From NCBI GenBank assembly GCA_904373265.1, contig CAJFEE010000001.1, positions 124,001 to 188,000 on the forward strand: DNA of 64,000 nt. The letters run 5' to 3'. The position numbers and the translations under genes are program-made. The notes beneath the pieces are model-generated. The model was not told the origin of the DNA. It ran no database searches and was given only the letters and a program-made list of their open reading frames with translations. Below, piece by piece: positions 25,132 to 32,726 of this stretch (position 1 is its first letter; each line of letters begins with the position of its first letter). This stretch comes from Candidatus Harrysmithiimonas galli (GTDB taxonomy: Bacteria > Bacillota > Bacilli > CAJFEE01).

Positions 25132-25335
25132 TTACACCTTTTCCAGACGGCAGACCATCCCATCTACTTCCACGATCCTCCAAACCAGTTTCCGCCATAA
25201 AATCTCCATAATCCTCACATACGCATAAGCATTGCTCTGGCTCTTGTCATAAAGAATTGTTCCATGCTCAATCAACCATCCTGCAAGGTTCTCTTTCAGC
25301 TTTGCTTCCATTTCAATCTTTTCCATGATATTCAT
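25132..25335 (-). CDS. Small phage protein, function unknown
   Basis: A 67-residue protein (MNIMEKIEMEAKLKENLAGW, then DKSQSNAYAYVRIMEILWRK). Charged N-terminal helix followed by aromatic beta-like part. It overlaps the upstream 60-residue gene by about 20 bases. Leader B lies downstream of it. I recognise no domain. Confidence 0.5.
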   Translation of the reverse strand: MNIMEKIEMEAKLKENLAGWLIEHGTILYDKSQSNAYAYVRIMEILWRKLVWRIVEVDGMVCRLEKV

Positions 25336-25495
25336 GCGATGTTCTCCCTTTCCTCTGTGTATTCGGATCAGTATTTTCCCTGTCTGTCTCCACCTGTCTT
25401 AAATCCTTACAGAATTCTTCATATCTGGGATACCCCATCTTTTCTATGGTTTCACTGGCTGCTACCAATTCTTCCTCGGTCCAATCCCTACTCAT
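25313..25495 (-). CDS. Very small phage protein, function unknown
   Basis: A 60-residue hydrophilic protein (MSRDWTEEELVAASETIEKM, then YPRYEEFCKDLRQVETDREN). The start overlaps the end of the upstream zinc-binding protein by 8 bases and its own end overlaps the next gene, the close packing of a phage operon. The WTEEELVAASE opening resembles small helix-turn-helix-like proteins, but I cannot confirm this. Confidence 0.5.
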   Translation of the reverse strand: MSRDWTEEELVAASETIEKMGYPRYEEFCKDLRQVETDRENTDPNTQRKGRTSHEYHGKD

Positions 25496-25787
25496 AGCTG
25501 TCCTCCCCTAAAGGATCTTGCACTTCCAAATAAACATCTTTGCAGTCACATCCAATCAGCTGTCCGTGACAGGCTGGACAGCGTTCTGCATCACATCCCC
25601 AATGGTGGTAATGTCCTACGGTTGCTCCGCAATCGTGGCATCTCTCCCCGTCCTCCATGTTAGGGACAAAGTCATATTCATCCCCACATTTTATCCTCTC
25701 GTATTCTTTCCCGTTAATATGGACTTTGGAAATCCCACATCCATCCGCAGTCAGCATTTCCCGTCCACAAATTTCACATTTTGCCAT
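25488..25787 (-). CDS. Cys-rich zinc-binding phage protein
   Basis: A 99-residue protein with several Cys pairs: MAKCEICGREM, GERCHDCGATVGHYHHWGCD, AERCPACHGQLIGCDC. The arrangement CxxC, CxxC...H..HxxxC, CxxC predicts two zinc sites. Similar small proteins occur in clostridial phages and conjugative elements. It probably binds nucleic acid or protein; no catalytic motif is seen. In operon with its neighbours. Confidence 0.6.
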   Translation of the reverse strand: MAKCEICGREMLTADGCGISKVHINGKEYERIKCGDEYDFVPNMEDGERCHDCGATVGHYHHWGCDAERCPACHGQLIGCDCKDVYLEVQDPLGEDSYE

Positions 25788-25805
25788 ACGTTTCTTCCTT
25801 TCCTC

Positions 25806-26141
25806 TTAAGACCAGTCCACAGCGCTCACATACATCTTTTTCTCATTGTCCAGAATATAGCTAATGGTAAAGTCTGCATATGCCATACCGAACAGATTCT
25901 CTCCAAATGTGCAGTCCACAGAATAGTCTACGTCCGTCAGCCCCATATCAATTTCCGCATTGATTCCATCGCAATCTGAAATGCTCAAATCTGGGAATCC
26001 CTCATCTAGTGCTCTGTGAAACCAATGCTCCATGTCTTCATAAGATTTGAAGTGGCAGCCGACCATCTTGCGAAACAGCATCTCCACTCTGCGTTTACTG
26101 GATCGTTTTTCCTTTATGGTTTTTATTGATTTCTGCATCAT
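25806..26141 (-). CDS. Phage protein, function unknown
   Basis: A 111-residue protein with basic N-terminus (SIKTIKEKRSSKRRVEMLFR) and acidic beta-rich C-terminus (DLSISDCDGINAEIDMGLTD, YADFTISYILDNEKKMYVSA). The start overlaps the stop of the zinc-ribbon gene upstream (TGATG), so it is coupled. I recognise no domain. Confidence 0.5.
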   Translation of the reverse strand: MMQKSIKTIKEKRSSKRRVEMLFRKMVGCHFKSYEDMEHWFHRALDEGFPDLSISDCDGINAEIDMGLTDVDYSVDCTFGENLFGMAYADFTISYILDNEKKMYVSAVDWS

Positions 26142-26350
26142 TCGTACCTCTGTTGATGCTGATGGATAATCTCGATGATCGCATCCTGCTCCTCTGCGCT
26201 GATTTCCAGTTCTGCAAGGGCTTCCCTGGTCCCACAGTCCGGGCAGATCAAAGAGGTATTATCCGCTCTGGAAGTCGCAGGCACCCCGTGGTAGGGCTTC
26301 CCACACTTTTGGCAAATCTTAATCGTCTCAATCTTGCATCCCATTTTCAT
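26138..26350 (-). CDS. Small zinc-ribbon protein
   Basis: A 70-residue protein with two Cys pairs: KICQKCGKPYHGVPATSRAD and LICPDCGTREALAELEISAE. The C..C(15-20)LCPDCGTREAL pattern is common in small phage proteins of Firmicutes. Probably nucleic-acid or protein-binding. It overlaps both neighbours by 4 bases (ATGA-type), sitting between the gamma-glutamylcyclotransferase-like gene and the 111-residue gene. Confidence 0.65.
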   Translation of the reverse strand: MKMGCKIETIKICQKCGKPYHGVPATSRADNTSLICPDCGTREALAELEISAEEQDAIIEIIHQHQQRYE

Positions 26351-26808
26351 ACCTCCCTTTGGCTGTCAGCATATGCCTGCCGCAGTTTTTCCTGATCAAA
26401 TCCAAAGAATCGGTATCCCTGGGTGCATGTTGCCAAGTACCGCATTGATGGGAGTCCTAGAGGACGTTCCTCATGCATGATATAAACAAATGTTTTTCGT
26501 ACCCGTACCTTTCCGGTCCGGATACCCGTAATGGGGATCTGAAGCTCCTTTTTATAATAGAAACTCGGATATCCTTCATACCTGTCCAATGCCAGTTCAT
26601 CCGTCTCACTAACCGACCAGACAGCGACCGGAACACTGCTTCCCTCTTTTGGCTCAATCGTAAGATAGGAGCCTGTCTTGCTACCTTTAAAAAGTAACTG
26701 GTAGTCTTCGATGACCGAGGTTCCAGCCACCCTGGCATCCGGGCAGCGCATCAGCATTTGACGGATATTTAAGTTACTCCCGTATGCAATATAGTATCGT
26801 TTCTTCAT
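26347..26808 (-). CDS. Gamma-glutamylcyclotransferase (GGCT/AIG2-like) protein
   Basis: A 153-residue GGCT-fold protein. YYIAYGSNLNIRQM carries the YGSNL phosphate/substrate loop, and LALDRYEGYPSFYYK contains the catalytic Glu (YEGYP). Members open or close gamma-glutamyl linkages, releasing 5-oxoproline. The neighbour 86 bases upstream encodes an amidoligase. Amidoligase-GGCT neighbours were described in phage and bacterial genomes by comparative genomics (the amidoligase family analysis of Iyer and colleagues). The pair may make and cleave peptide-like amide bonds, but the substrate is unknown. Confidence 0.85.
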   Translation of the reverse strand: MKKRYYIAYGSNLNIRQMLMRCPDARVAGTSVIEDYQLLFKGSKTGSYLTIEPKEGSSVPVAVWSVSETDELALDRYEGYPSFYYKKELQIPITGIRTGKVRVRKTFVYIMHEERPLGLPSMRYLATCTQGYRFFGFDQEKLRQAYADSQREV

Positions 26809-26894
26809 CCTGAATCCATCCTTTCTGAAGGGCTTTCCCTCCTACCACCTTAAGACCGCCGAAGCGGTCGGAAGTGGGCCTGTGGCTATCTCCT

Positions 26895-27845
26895 TCAAGC
26901 GGCTGCCCTGCCATTCCTAAAGGAAACGTCACCGGAAAGTCTCCTGGTCAGGATATCCCTTGCTGTTTTAAATTCGTCCCCGATAAATCCAAGCCAGAGG
27001 AGCCAGGTTCTCATGGCATATTTCGGATTTTCATTCTGTTGTGGCTTGGGGCTTGCCGAGCGTACCGTCTTCGCCATCTGGCTCAGTGCAAGGCAAAGCT
27101 GGATGTAGCTTTTAAGCTGCCCAGCGTGGAGTCCGCCTCTGCGCTCCGCAGTCGGGGCATCAAACTGGAAAAGCCTGAATTCAACCGTTCCCTTTGTAAA
27201 AGTCGCATGGTAGTTCAGCATGTGGTAGCGGCTCCTGTTATAATGATGGCTTCTTCCATAGTCCTCCCCATGTGAGGTATACCAAATGTCTGCCAAGGCT
27301 GACATGGTTTTTGATTTTTTCCGGTTCAGTTCCTTCAAAAACCGTAGGTCTACTGTCCGGCAGTATTGGCGCATCCGGCCTCTGTCCAGATTTAACGCAT
27401 CTGCGATCAGGCTCTCATGGCTTGCCATAATGTTTGCAAGGTTGCGAAGCGTCTGCGGCGTATGACCTTTGGCTCCGATGTGAATGTGGACTCCGCATCC
27501 TCTTGAGGCATCACTTTTTGCCCCTGCGTGCCGAAGCTGCCGGATGAGTTCCTGCAGGGTTTCCATATCTGCGTAGGTAAGAACCGGAGTGACCAATTCA
27601 CATTTTTCGCTGTCCGGTCCTTCAATGCTGACGTCCTTCTGGAATTTCCATTCCCGTCCGTCTGCATCCCATGCTGACCAAGTGCTGTATCCGTTCCTCC
27701 TTGCCGTGTTCTGATATCTCCTCGTTCCAAAGTAGCGGGCAGCGATTTTTGCAGCATTCTCTCTTGAGATGCCATTCATCTCCACCTCAACTCCGATGGT
27801 CTGCTTTTTCATTTCCTCAACCTGTCTCATAATCTTTTCGTTCAT
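26895..27845 (-). CDS. Amidoligase family enzyme (PF12224-like)
   Basis: A 316-residue protein of the glutamine-synthetase-like amidoligase superfamily. The N-terminal IGVEVEMNG strand carries the metal-binding acidic pair (E.E). EGPDSEKCELVTPVLTYADM holds an ExVTP motif, RGCGVHIHIGAKGHTPQTL the conserved CGVHIH motif, and TVEFRLFQFD the VEFRLF motif. The family forms amide bonds between a carboxylate and an amine with ATP. The C-terminus has Ser/Lys-rich linker sequence after residue 262. It opens the accessory operon downstream of leader element D and lies next to a GGCT-like gene. Confidence 0.88.
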   Translation of the reverse strand: MNEKIMRQVEEMKKQTIGVEVEMNGISRENAAKIAARYFGTRRYQNTARRNGYSTWSAWDADGREWKFQKDVSIEGPDSEKCELVTPVLTYADMETLQELIRQLRHAGAKSDASRGCGVHIHIGAKGHTPQTLRNLANIMASHESLIADALNLDRGRMRQYCRTVDLRFLKELNRKKSKTMSALADIWYTSHGEDYGRSHHYNRSRYHMLNYHATFTKGTVEFRLFQFDAPTAERRGGLHAGQLKSYIQLCLALSQMAKTVRSASPKPQQNENPKYAMRTWLLWLGFIGDEFKTARDILTRRLSGDVSFRNGRAAA

Positions 27846-27875
27846 AATATGTGCTTCCTTTCTGGCGTTTGTTTT

Positions 27876-27976
27876 CCCTTTCGGTAGTCACATATTCGCT
27901 CTAAAAGCACATATTATCCAGGAAATTATGAGGCATAATATACATAATCTTTTCGCCATAAAATTGTGTACATTAC
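27876..27976 (-). promoter_or_regulatory. Leader element D
   Basis: Minus strand core TTTTAGAGCGAATATGTG followed by ACTACCGAAAGG, near-identical to copy C. TGTACACAAT lies at its upstream end, with an intervening CCTGGATAAT shared with copy B. It precedes the amidoligase gene by about 30 bases. Its function is not determined. Confidence 0.55.
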
Positions 27977-28088
27977 ACGGCTATACCCCCTCTCTGTCCA
28001 AAGAGCGGAGCGTCTCTTCGTGTGTGCGGAACAGACGCTGAGGTGATGCCCTATGCAGGCTTCCCGTATTGCTCCGCAACAGGAAATA

Positions 28089-28214
28089 TCACCCGTCATA
28101 GCCTATTATCGTATACTCAGCAGTGCATCCCTTGCTTTTATTGGTGAGCATCCGGCAGTGATCCCCGACAGACCTTCCTTCCGGTAGAAATATCCCTTTT
28201 ACTGTCTCAGACAT
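28089..28214 (-). CDS. Small protein of 41 residues
   Basis: An open frame on the minus strand (MSETVKGIFLPEGRSVGDHC to YTIIGYDG) with AGGAGG 7 bases before the ATG. It contains two Cys. It follows the TAG-interrupted gene by 15 bases on the same strand. It ends about 110 bases before leader D. Function unknown; the strong ribosome site supports translation. Confidence 0.5.
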   Translation of the reverse strand: MSETVKGIFLPEGRSVGDHCRMLTNKSKGCTAEYTIIGYDG

Positions 28215-28228
28215 TTCCGTTCCTCCTA

Positions 28229-28405
28229 TCATTCAAAACTGCTGTTGACCTGATGGATCAAAATAGCATCTGCAACCGCCTCTGTGCAGGTACGCTCCTG
28301 CTCCTGTTCGTGGCGGTTCTCCTGCTACTGAACATGGGACAGTCCAGCGTTTATAATCCGCATCCTTTTTTCTGGCGGCAATTCTTCAAATTTATCTGCG
28401 TCCAA
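28229..28405 (-). pseudogene. Small gene with an in-frame TAG
   Basis: A frame beginning TTG (AGGAGG 8 bases upstream) encodes MDADKFEELPPEKRMRIINA-GLSHVQ, meets TAG at 28325-28327, then continues QENRHEQEQERTCTEAVADA and ILIHQVNSSFE to TGA at 28229. The sequence across the TAG reads like one continuous helical protein, so a nonsense mutation or readthrough is likely. It sits directly after a promoter with repeated TTGACTA sites. Confidence 0.45.
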
Positions 28406-28419
28406 TTCAAAATCCTCCT

Positions 28420-28463
28420 TTGACTATTTTAGTCAATTCTAATGCATTGACTATTTTTTTCAA
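28420..28463 (-). promoter_or_regulatory. Promoter with TTGACTA operator repeats
   Basis: On the minus strand TTGAAA (28458-28463) and TAGAAT (28436-28441) are spaced by 16 bases. A palindrome TTGACTAAAATAGTCAA covers 28420-28436 and ends 1-2 bases before the ribosome site AAGGAGG, and another TAGTCAA half-site (28447-28453) lies between -35 and -10. Three half-sites suggest repressor control of the accessory operon. No repressor gene is visible nearby. Confidence 0.55.
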
Positions 28464-29011
28464 GACCCTAAATCAAAAAAGTTTTCTGTTTCAACATGCC
28501 AAAAAACTAAATGTGAATTATATAATACAATCAGGGATGCTATATTGAATATACTCGGAAAATGAACAGCAGCAGGTAAAACTCTGTGCGCAAAGGATAT
28601 CTCTCCTTATTCACCCAGAAATCAGCCCTATACTAAAGCACATTACACTGGATGAATGTTCATAATCCTTTTGCCAGATTATTCCATACATTCTGGCAAA
28701 AGGAAACATTTTCGCATAAACCCTCTATCCTTCCATTTTTTCTTACCCCTCTTCACTCTGCGGAAACTGATATACATTCTGTAAAATAAAGAAACACACC
28801 ACATTTACAAAATATCCATTTTGAAAATCTCTAAGCATACCTTTATTCCGACCAAAATATCCGCCTTTAGAACAGCAAAAATGGGATGCTTATCCACACC
28901 CCATCTTCTCTGTTTTCCCTTATTTCCGGGCATTTTGCCCTTACTATTGCCAAAAGATATGTTTCCGCGTACAACTATATCTAGTGGTATTTATCTCACT
29001 TTCCATTGAAT
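28464..29011 (+). other. Gap between prophage-like DNA and chromosome
   Basis: Over 500 bases with no convincing gene. The base composition changes here from GC-richer to AT-rich. A perfect 12-base-pair inverted repeat CCTTTTGCCAGA/TCTGGCAAAAGG occupies 28667-28703 with a 13-base loop; it has no long T tract. I found no obvious direct repeat of the left junction (about 1000-1010), so attachment sites are not assigned. Confidence 0.5.
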
Positions 29012-30388
29012 TTATACAATATTTCGTTTGAGCAGAGCGACTGTCTCCACATGTCCAGTCTGAGCAAACATATCAACAGGCTGTACTTCTTTTACTTTAT
29101 AATCACTGGTTGCAGTCAAAATTTGTAGATCACGGGCAAGAGTGGCTGGATTGCAACTAACATAAACCATTCGGCTAGGTGAAGCAGTAAGCATCGTTTG
29201 CAACAGGTGCTTATCACAACCCTTGCGCGGTGGATCAACAACAATCACATCTGGCTGAATACCAGAACAAATCCATTGAGGAATCACCGTTTCTGCTTTA
29301 CCCACTTCAAAGCGCACATTATCCATTCCATTTAACTTTGCATTTTGCTTGGCATTTTCAACTGCTGCTTCCACAATTTCCACACCATATACCGCCTTGG
29401 CTTTCTGCGCCAAAAACAAAGAAATTGTTCCGACACCGGAATAAACATCAAACACAACCTCATTTCCAGTTAGTCCAGCGTAATGCAAGACTTGCTCATA
29501 CAAAACCTTCGTTTGTATCGGATTAATTTGATAAAATGAAAGAGCAGAGATCGCAAATTTCACAGAACCAATGTAATCATAAATATATTTTCGTCCATGC
29601 AACAGCTTTGTTTGTTCACCCAAAATTACATTGGTTTTTTGAGGATTGATATTTTGAACAATGCTTTGTACCATTGGATAACGTTTGGTAATCTTTTTGA
29701 CTAAAGCCTGCCCTTCTGGAAAAACTTTCGTACGTGTAACCAAAACAACCATTACCTCACCAGTTGCTTTAGCCTCACGCAACATAATATGTCGCAAAAC
29801 ACCAGTATGCTTTTGTTCATCATATGGTTCGACTCCAAGTTGACTCGAAATTTGCTTAATCCATTGCAAAATCTGATCATTCGTTTCTGATTGAATAAGA
29901 CATGTATCCATTGGGATCATCTGATGTGTTCGTTGACGATAAAAACCAATCTCCAACTGCCCGTCTACACTTGCAACAGGAACCTGTGATTTATTACGAT
30001 AATTCCAAGGATTTCCCATCCCTTGTGTTGGACAAACCGTTATATTTTCTAAATATCCAATTCGTTTCAATACCTCTGCGACTCGTTTTTGTTTATATGC
30101 CAACTGTGCTGGATAAGAAAGATGTTGAAGCGTACAACCTCCACATAACTTAAAAAAGCGACATGGTGCCTCAACTCGATCTGGACTTTTTGTATACCGG
30201 AAAACCATACGTCCATAAGCAAAAGATTTTTTCACTTTTGTTAAAGCAATCAATGCCCGCTCTCCAACAAGAGCATCAGCAACAAATACCGGAAAACCGT
30301 TAATTTTTGCCACACCAAACCCCTCATGTGTTAAATCTTCAAACACCACTTCAAACTGCTCGTTTTTATGAAAAGTCGTTTCCTTCAT
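29012..30388 (-). CDS. rlmCD: 23S rRNA (uracil-C5)-methyltransferase, RlmCD type
   Basis: A 458-residue TrmA/RumA-family enzyme that methylates C5 of uridines in 23S rRNA. An N-terminal TRAM domain (HKNEQFEVVFEDLTHEGFGV) is followed by the iron-sulfur cysteines CRFFKLCGGCTLQHLSYPAQ. The SAM-binding VFDVYSGVGTISLFLAQKAK follows, then DVIVVDPPRKGCDKHLLQ and the catalytic YVSCNPATLARDL. In Bacillus the single enzyme (yefA) sits next to dgkB, as here apart from the intervening island. No other partner is in its transcript. Confidence 0.92.
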   Translation of the reverse strand: MKETTFHKNEQFEVVFEDLTHEGFGVAKINGFPVFVADALVGERALIALTKVKKSFAYGRMVFRYTKSPDRVEAPCRFFKLCGGCTLQHLSYPAQLAYKQKRVAEVLKRIGYLENITVCPTQGMGNPWNYRNKSQVPVASVDGQLEIGFYRQRTHQMIPMDTCLIQSETNDQILQWIKQISSQLGVEPYDEQKHTGVLRHIMLREAKATGEVMVVLVTRTKVFPEGQALVKKITKRYPMVQSIVQNINPQKTNVILGEQTKLLHGRKYIYDYIGSVKFAISALSFYQINPIQTKVLYEQVLHYAGLTGNEVVFDVYSGVGTISLFLAQKAKAVYGVEIVEAAVENAKQNAKLNGMDNVRFEVGKAETVIPQWICSGIQPDVIVVDPPRKGCDKHLLQTMLTASPSRMVYVSCNPATLARDLQILTATSDYKVKEVQPVDMFAQTGHVETVALLKRNIV

Positions 30389-30495
30389 TCAATATGCTCC
30401 ATTCAATCATTTTCTTGAACTTTATTGTAACAAAAACAACTATAAATTGTAATCCTTGTCTATTTCGTTTACAATTTCCATAAGGAGGCGTTCTC

Positions 30496-31221
30496 ATGTC
30501 GAAAAACCGAATTTATGTATACACTTTTATTTTCTTTTTTATGCTTTGTATCGGTATCATTACTGGTTCCTATATTGTAAATATGAATAAAAAAGCTATG
30601 ATGGAGATACAGACAGCTATGAATCCGCATACACAAAATTCTGAAATCGAGCCAGATCTAGAAATAGAACAAAAATCAAAAGTCGATGGTTTGGTTTTGC
30701 AAATGTTGTTTGATTTATATACCACCATAAATGCATCAGTGGACACAGAATACGCCTATTACAATGTAATTTCCCAAATTCAAAATCATCTGAATGAATC
30801 AACTACAAAAAAAGCAATCATTATCCAAGAAGCTTCAACCTTGCTGCAAAGAAGCTTAACAAAATATCATACACGGCTGAGTTCAGTAAAAGAAAATGTC
30901 AATCAATCCTTGCAAACCTTTATTTTTGCTAATGCCATCAGTTCTTCCGACCAAAAAGAAATCCAAGCTGCGTTAGAATATTTGGATGCAAACATAAGTA
31001 CATTCGCCGAAATCGGACATTTTATTTTACGTGACAAAGATCCCTTCACAACAAAAACCATAAATCAATCTATTGAAGCAATGGTAGAAATGACCGAAAA
31101 ACGTCAAGAAGCTCAATCCAAACTGGAAAAGAAAATTGGCCAAAAACTAGAAGAAAATAAAAGAAAACAAAACTTAACCGAAGAACCTTCTATTCGTTCC
31201 GAAGATGGTTCTGTTTTCTAA
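30496..31221 (+). CDS. Membrane-anchored protein, function unknown
   Basis: A 241-residue protein with one N-terminal membrane segment (YTFIFFFMLCIGIITGSYIV, residues 8-27) and then a predominantly helical, exported part rich in Gln, Glu and Lys. The last 50 residues (AMVEMTEKRQEAQSKLEKKI) look like a coiled coil. AAGGAGG lies 6 bases before the ATG. It is divergent from rlmCD, sharing a 107-base spacer. I recognise no family. Confidence 0.65.
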   Translation: MSKNRIYVYTFIFFFMLCIGIITGSYIVNMNKKAMMEIQTAMNPHTQNSEIEPDLEIEQKSKVDGLVLQMLFDLYTTINASVDTEYAYYNVISQIQNHLNESTTKKAIIIQEASTLLQRSLTKYHTRLSSVKENVNQSLQTFIFANAISSSDQKEIQAALEYLDANISTFAEIGHFILRDKDPFTTKTINQSIEAMVEMTEKRQEAQSKLEKKIGQKLEENKRKQNLTEEPSIRSEDGSVF

Positions 31222-31359
31222 ATTATTTTTAATAAATAAAAGAGATTCAGAACAATAGATTTTCAATTCCTTCTTCATAAAAAGCCAACTGATGAATCTA
31301 TTTCCTTTTCAATTTATCAGCAACGAAAAATTTGTACCAAAACGGACGAACAAAATTAA

Positions 31360-31776
31360 GAAGCCTTTAAGAAATCGTAGAGTGTCCATGTATAACTGCT
31401 CTTGAACTAGCTTGCTATAGTCAGGTCTACTGTTATATACTTTTCTTTTAAATCTAGGATATGAGGTAACATCTCCTCTGACCATTTAAACGTAAATAGC
31501 CCTCTTTTATATGAAAGCCTTACAAAGGCATTCCAATTCCCATTCATCTTCACTGATAAACTTGCCAAATTGAACAGATAATAACTTTTTAGAATCACTT
31601 TTTGCCTAAGCTGTTTGATATTTTTCTAGTTCAAACTTCTTTTCAAAATCCGCTTTATGAAATTCTATCTTGCCATTTTTCTGTGTCGCAAAAACAGCAT
31701 AGGCTAGTAGTTGCATTTGATTTAATGTCAGACCATGACTCAACCTTGCTAGACTCAACTCATTTGATTTTTTCAT
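31360..31776 (-). pseudogene. Rep_3-type plasmid replication initiator, broken
   Basis: The minus strand starts MKKSNELSLARLSHGLTLNQ-MQLLAYAVFATQKNG, the classic opening of Rep_3 (RepB-like) initiators of Firmicute plasmids. It meets TAG (after EKYQTA), continues AKSDSKKLLSVQFGKF, shifts frame near the middle, and resumes as WNAFVRLSYKRGLFTFKWSE-EMLPHILDLKEKY. After another TAG it runs SSYTWTLYDFLK. At least two nonsense codons and one frameshift make it non-functional. The remnant ends abruptly near 31360 before the C-terminal domain. It is evidence of past plasmid integration. Confidence 0.8.
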
Positions 31777-32107
31777 CGTACTAGCTTCATCTCTAACAAT
31801 TGGTTTATTATTTTTCTATCCACAATATCCTATTAATATAATAAATTTTTATAATTCTATCACTTAATATATCAGATATACTACGATTTGAAAATACTAA
31901 CACACAATAGAAAGGATACATTTCACGCAATACTGTCTATTTTTTTGTTTATGACTGTGTTTTTATGTAGTACTGCATATTTTTCATAACGGCTGCCACC
32001 GCAGCTTTTGAATATAAAATTCAATATATAAGAAAAAATACCTATTTACTTTTTGTTTTAATCCATGTTAAATATAGTTAATAATTTGGAAAAGGAGGAA
32101 GTTTTGT
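31777..32107 (+). other. Gap upstream of the secreted-protein gene
   Basis: AT-rich, with no gene seen. GCTGC-cacc-GCAGC-TTTT (31992-32009) is a small hairpin followed by Ts, possibly a terminator. A possible weak promoter (TTTACT, 17 bases, TAAATA) lies 40-70 bases before the next start, and GGAAAAGGAGG is its ribosome site. Confidence 0.4.
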
Positions 32108-32716
32108 ATGAAAAAGTTATTTTTATTTGTTTTAAGTGTTATTTTGATTTTTAGTGGCTTGAGCATTACAACACCTAAATCTGCATCTGCCAATACTGAT
32201 TTATCAGGAACACATTATATTTCTGCCAAGCATTCTGATAAAGTACTAGGTGTAGATAATAGTAATACGGGAACCGTTGTTACACAGCAATATAATCAAA
32301 ATTTATTTAATTCAACAAATAACTCTGTTACATTTTCATTAGAAGATTTATTCAAGCAAGAGCAAACTTTTACTTCTCCTAGTGGTGAACAAATTACTGT
32401 TGGTATTGAACCTGTTAATAAAATAGAATCAAAGATGGTTAGACCACTAGATTCTAGTGCTACATATAAAATTTATTATTATACACTTGCATGGAATGTA
32501 TATTATTATATTGACGTAAAAAATTATAGAATTACAAGAGCATATGATGCAGGATATATAGGACTTGCCCCAGTAAACAGCGATAAACTTACCTATGATA
32601 GTCTATCTGCGGTATATTCAATAGATATCGGTATTTCATTTGCAAGTGCTAAGGTAAAATTGAAGGCTACAATAAATCCTTCTCAAAAAACATTAACAAC
32701 AGACTATACATTGTAG
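32108..32716 (+). CDS. Secreted protein (possibly DUF5626-like)
   Basis: A 202-residue exported protein. The N-terminus has a signal peptide with Lys-Lys and hydrophobic core (KKLFLFVLSVILIFSGLSIT) and likely cleavage after SASA near residue 29. The mature part (TFSLEDLFKQEQTFTSPSGE, VGIEPVNKIES, then YKIYYYTLAWNVYYYIDVKN and AYDAGYIGL) resembles the DUF5626 family of Gram-positive secreted proteins, as far as I can judge. A small membrane protein starts 10 bases downstream. Function unknown; a bacteriocin-like or envelope role is possible but unproven. Confidence 0.65.
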   Translation: MKKLFLFVLSVILIFSGLSITTPKSASANTDLSGTHYISAKHSDKVLGVDNSNTGTVVTQQYNQNLFNSTNNSVTFSLEDLFKQEQTFTSPSGEQITVGIEPVNKIESKMVRPLDSSATYKIYYYTLAWNVYYYIDVKNYRITRAYDAGYIGLAPVNSDKLTYDSLSAVYSIDIGISFASAKVKLKATINPSQKTLTTDYTL

Positions 32717-32726
32717 GGTATTTATA

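Noticed and set aside
23493-27976. Leader elements A-D considered as a CRISPR array
   Set aside because: Copies are 0.4-3 kb apart with genes between them and only partly conserved, so they are dispersed regulatory repeats rather than an array.
28089-29011. Search for att repeats shared with the left junction near 1000-1010
   Set aside because: I could not find a convincing direct repeat by eye; a computed comparison is needed before naming att sites.
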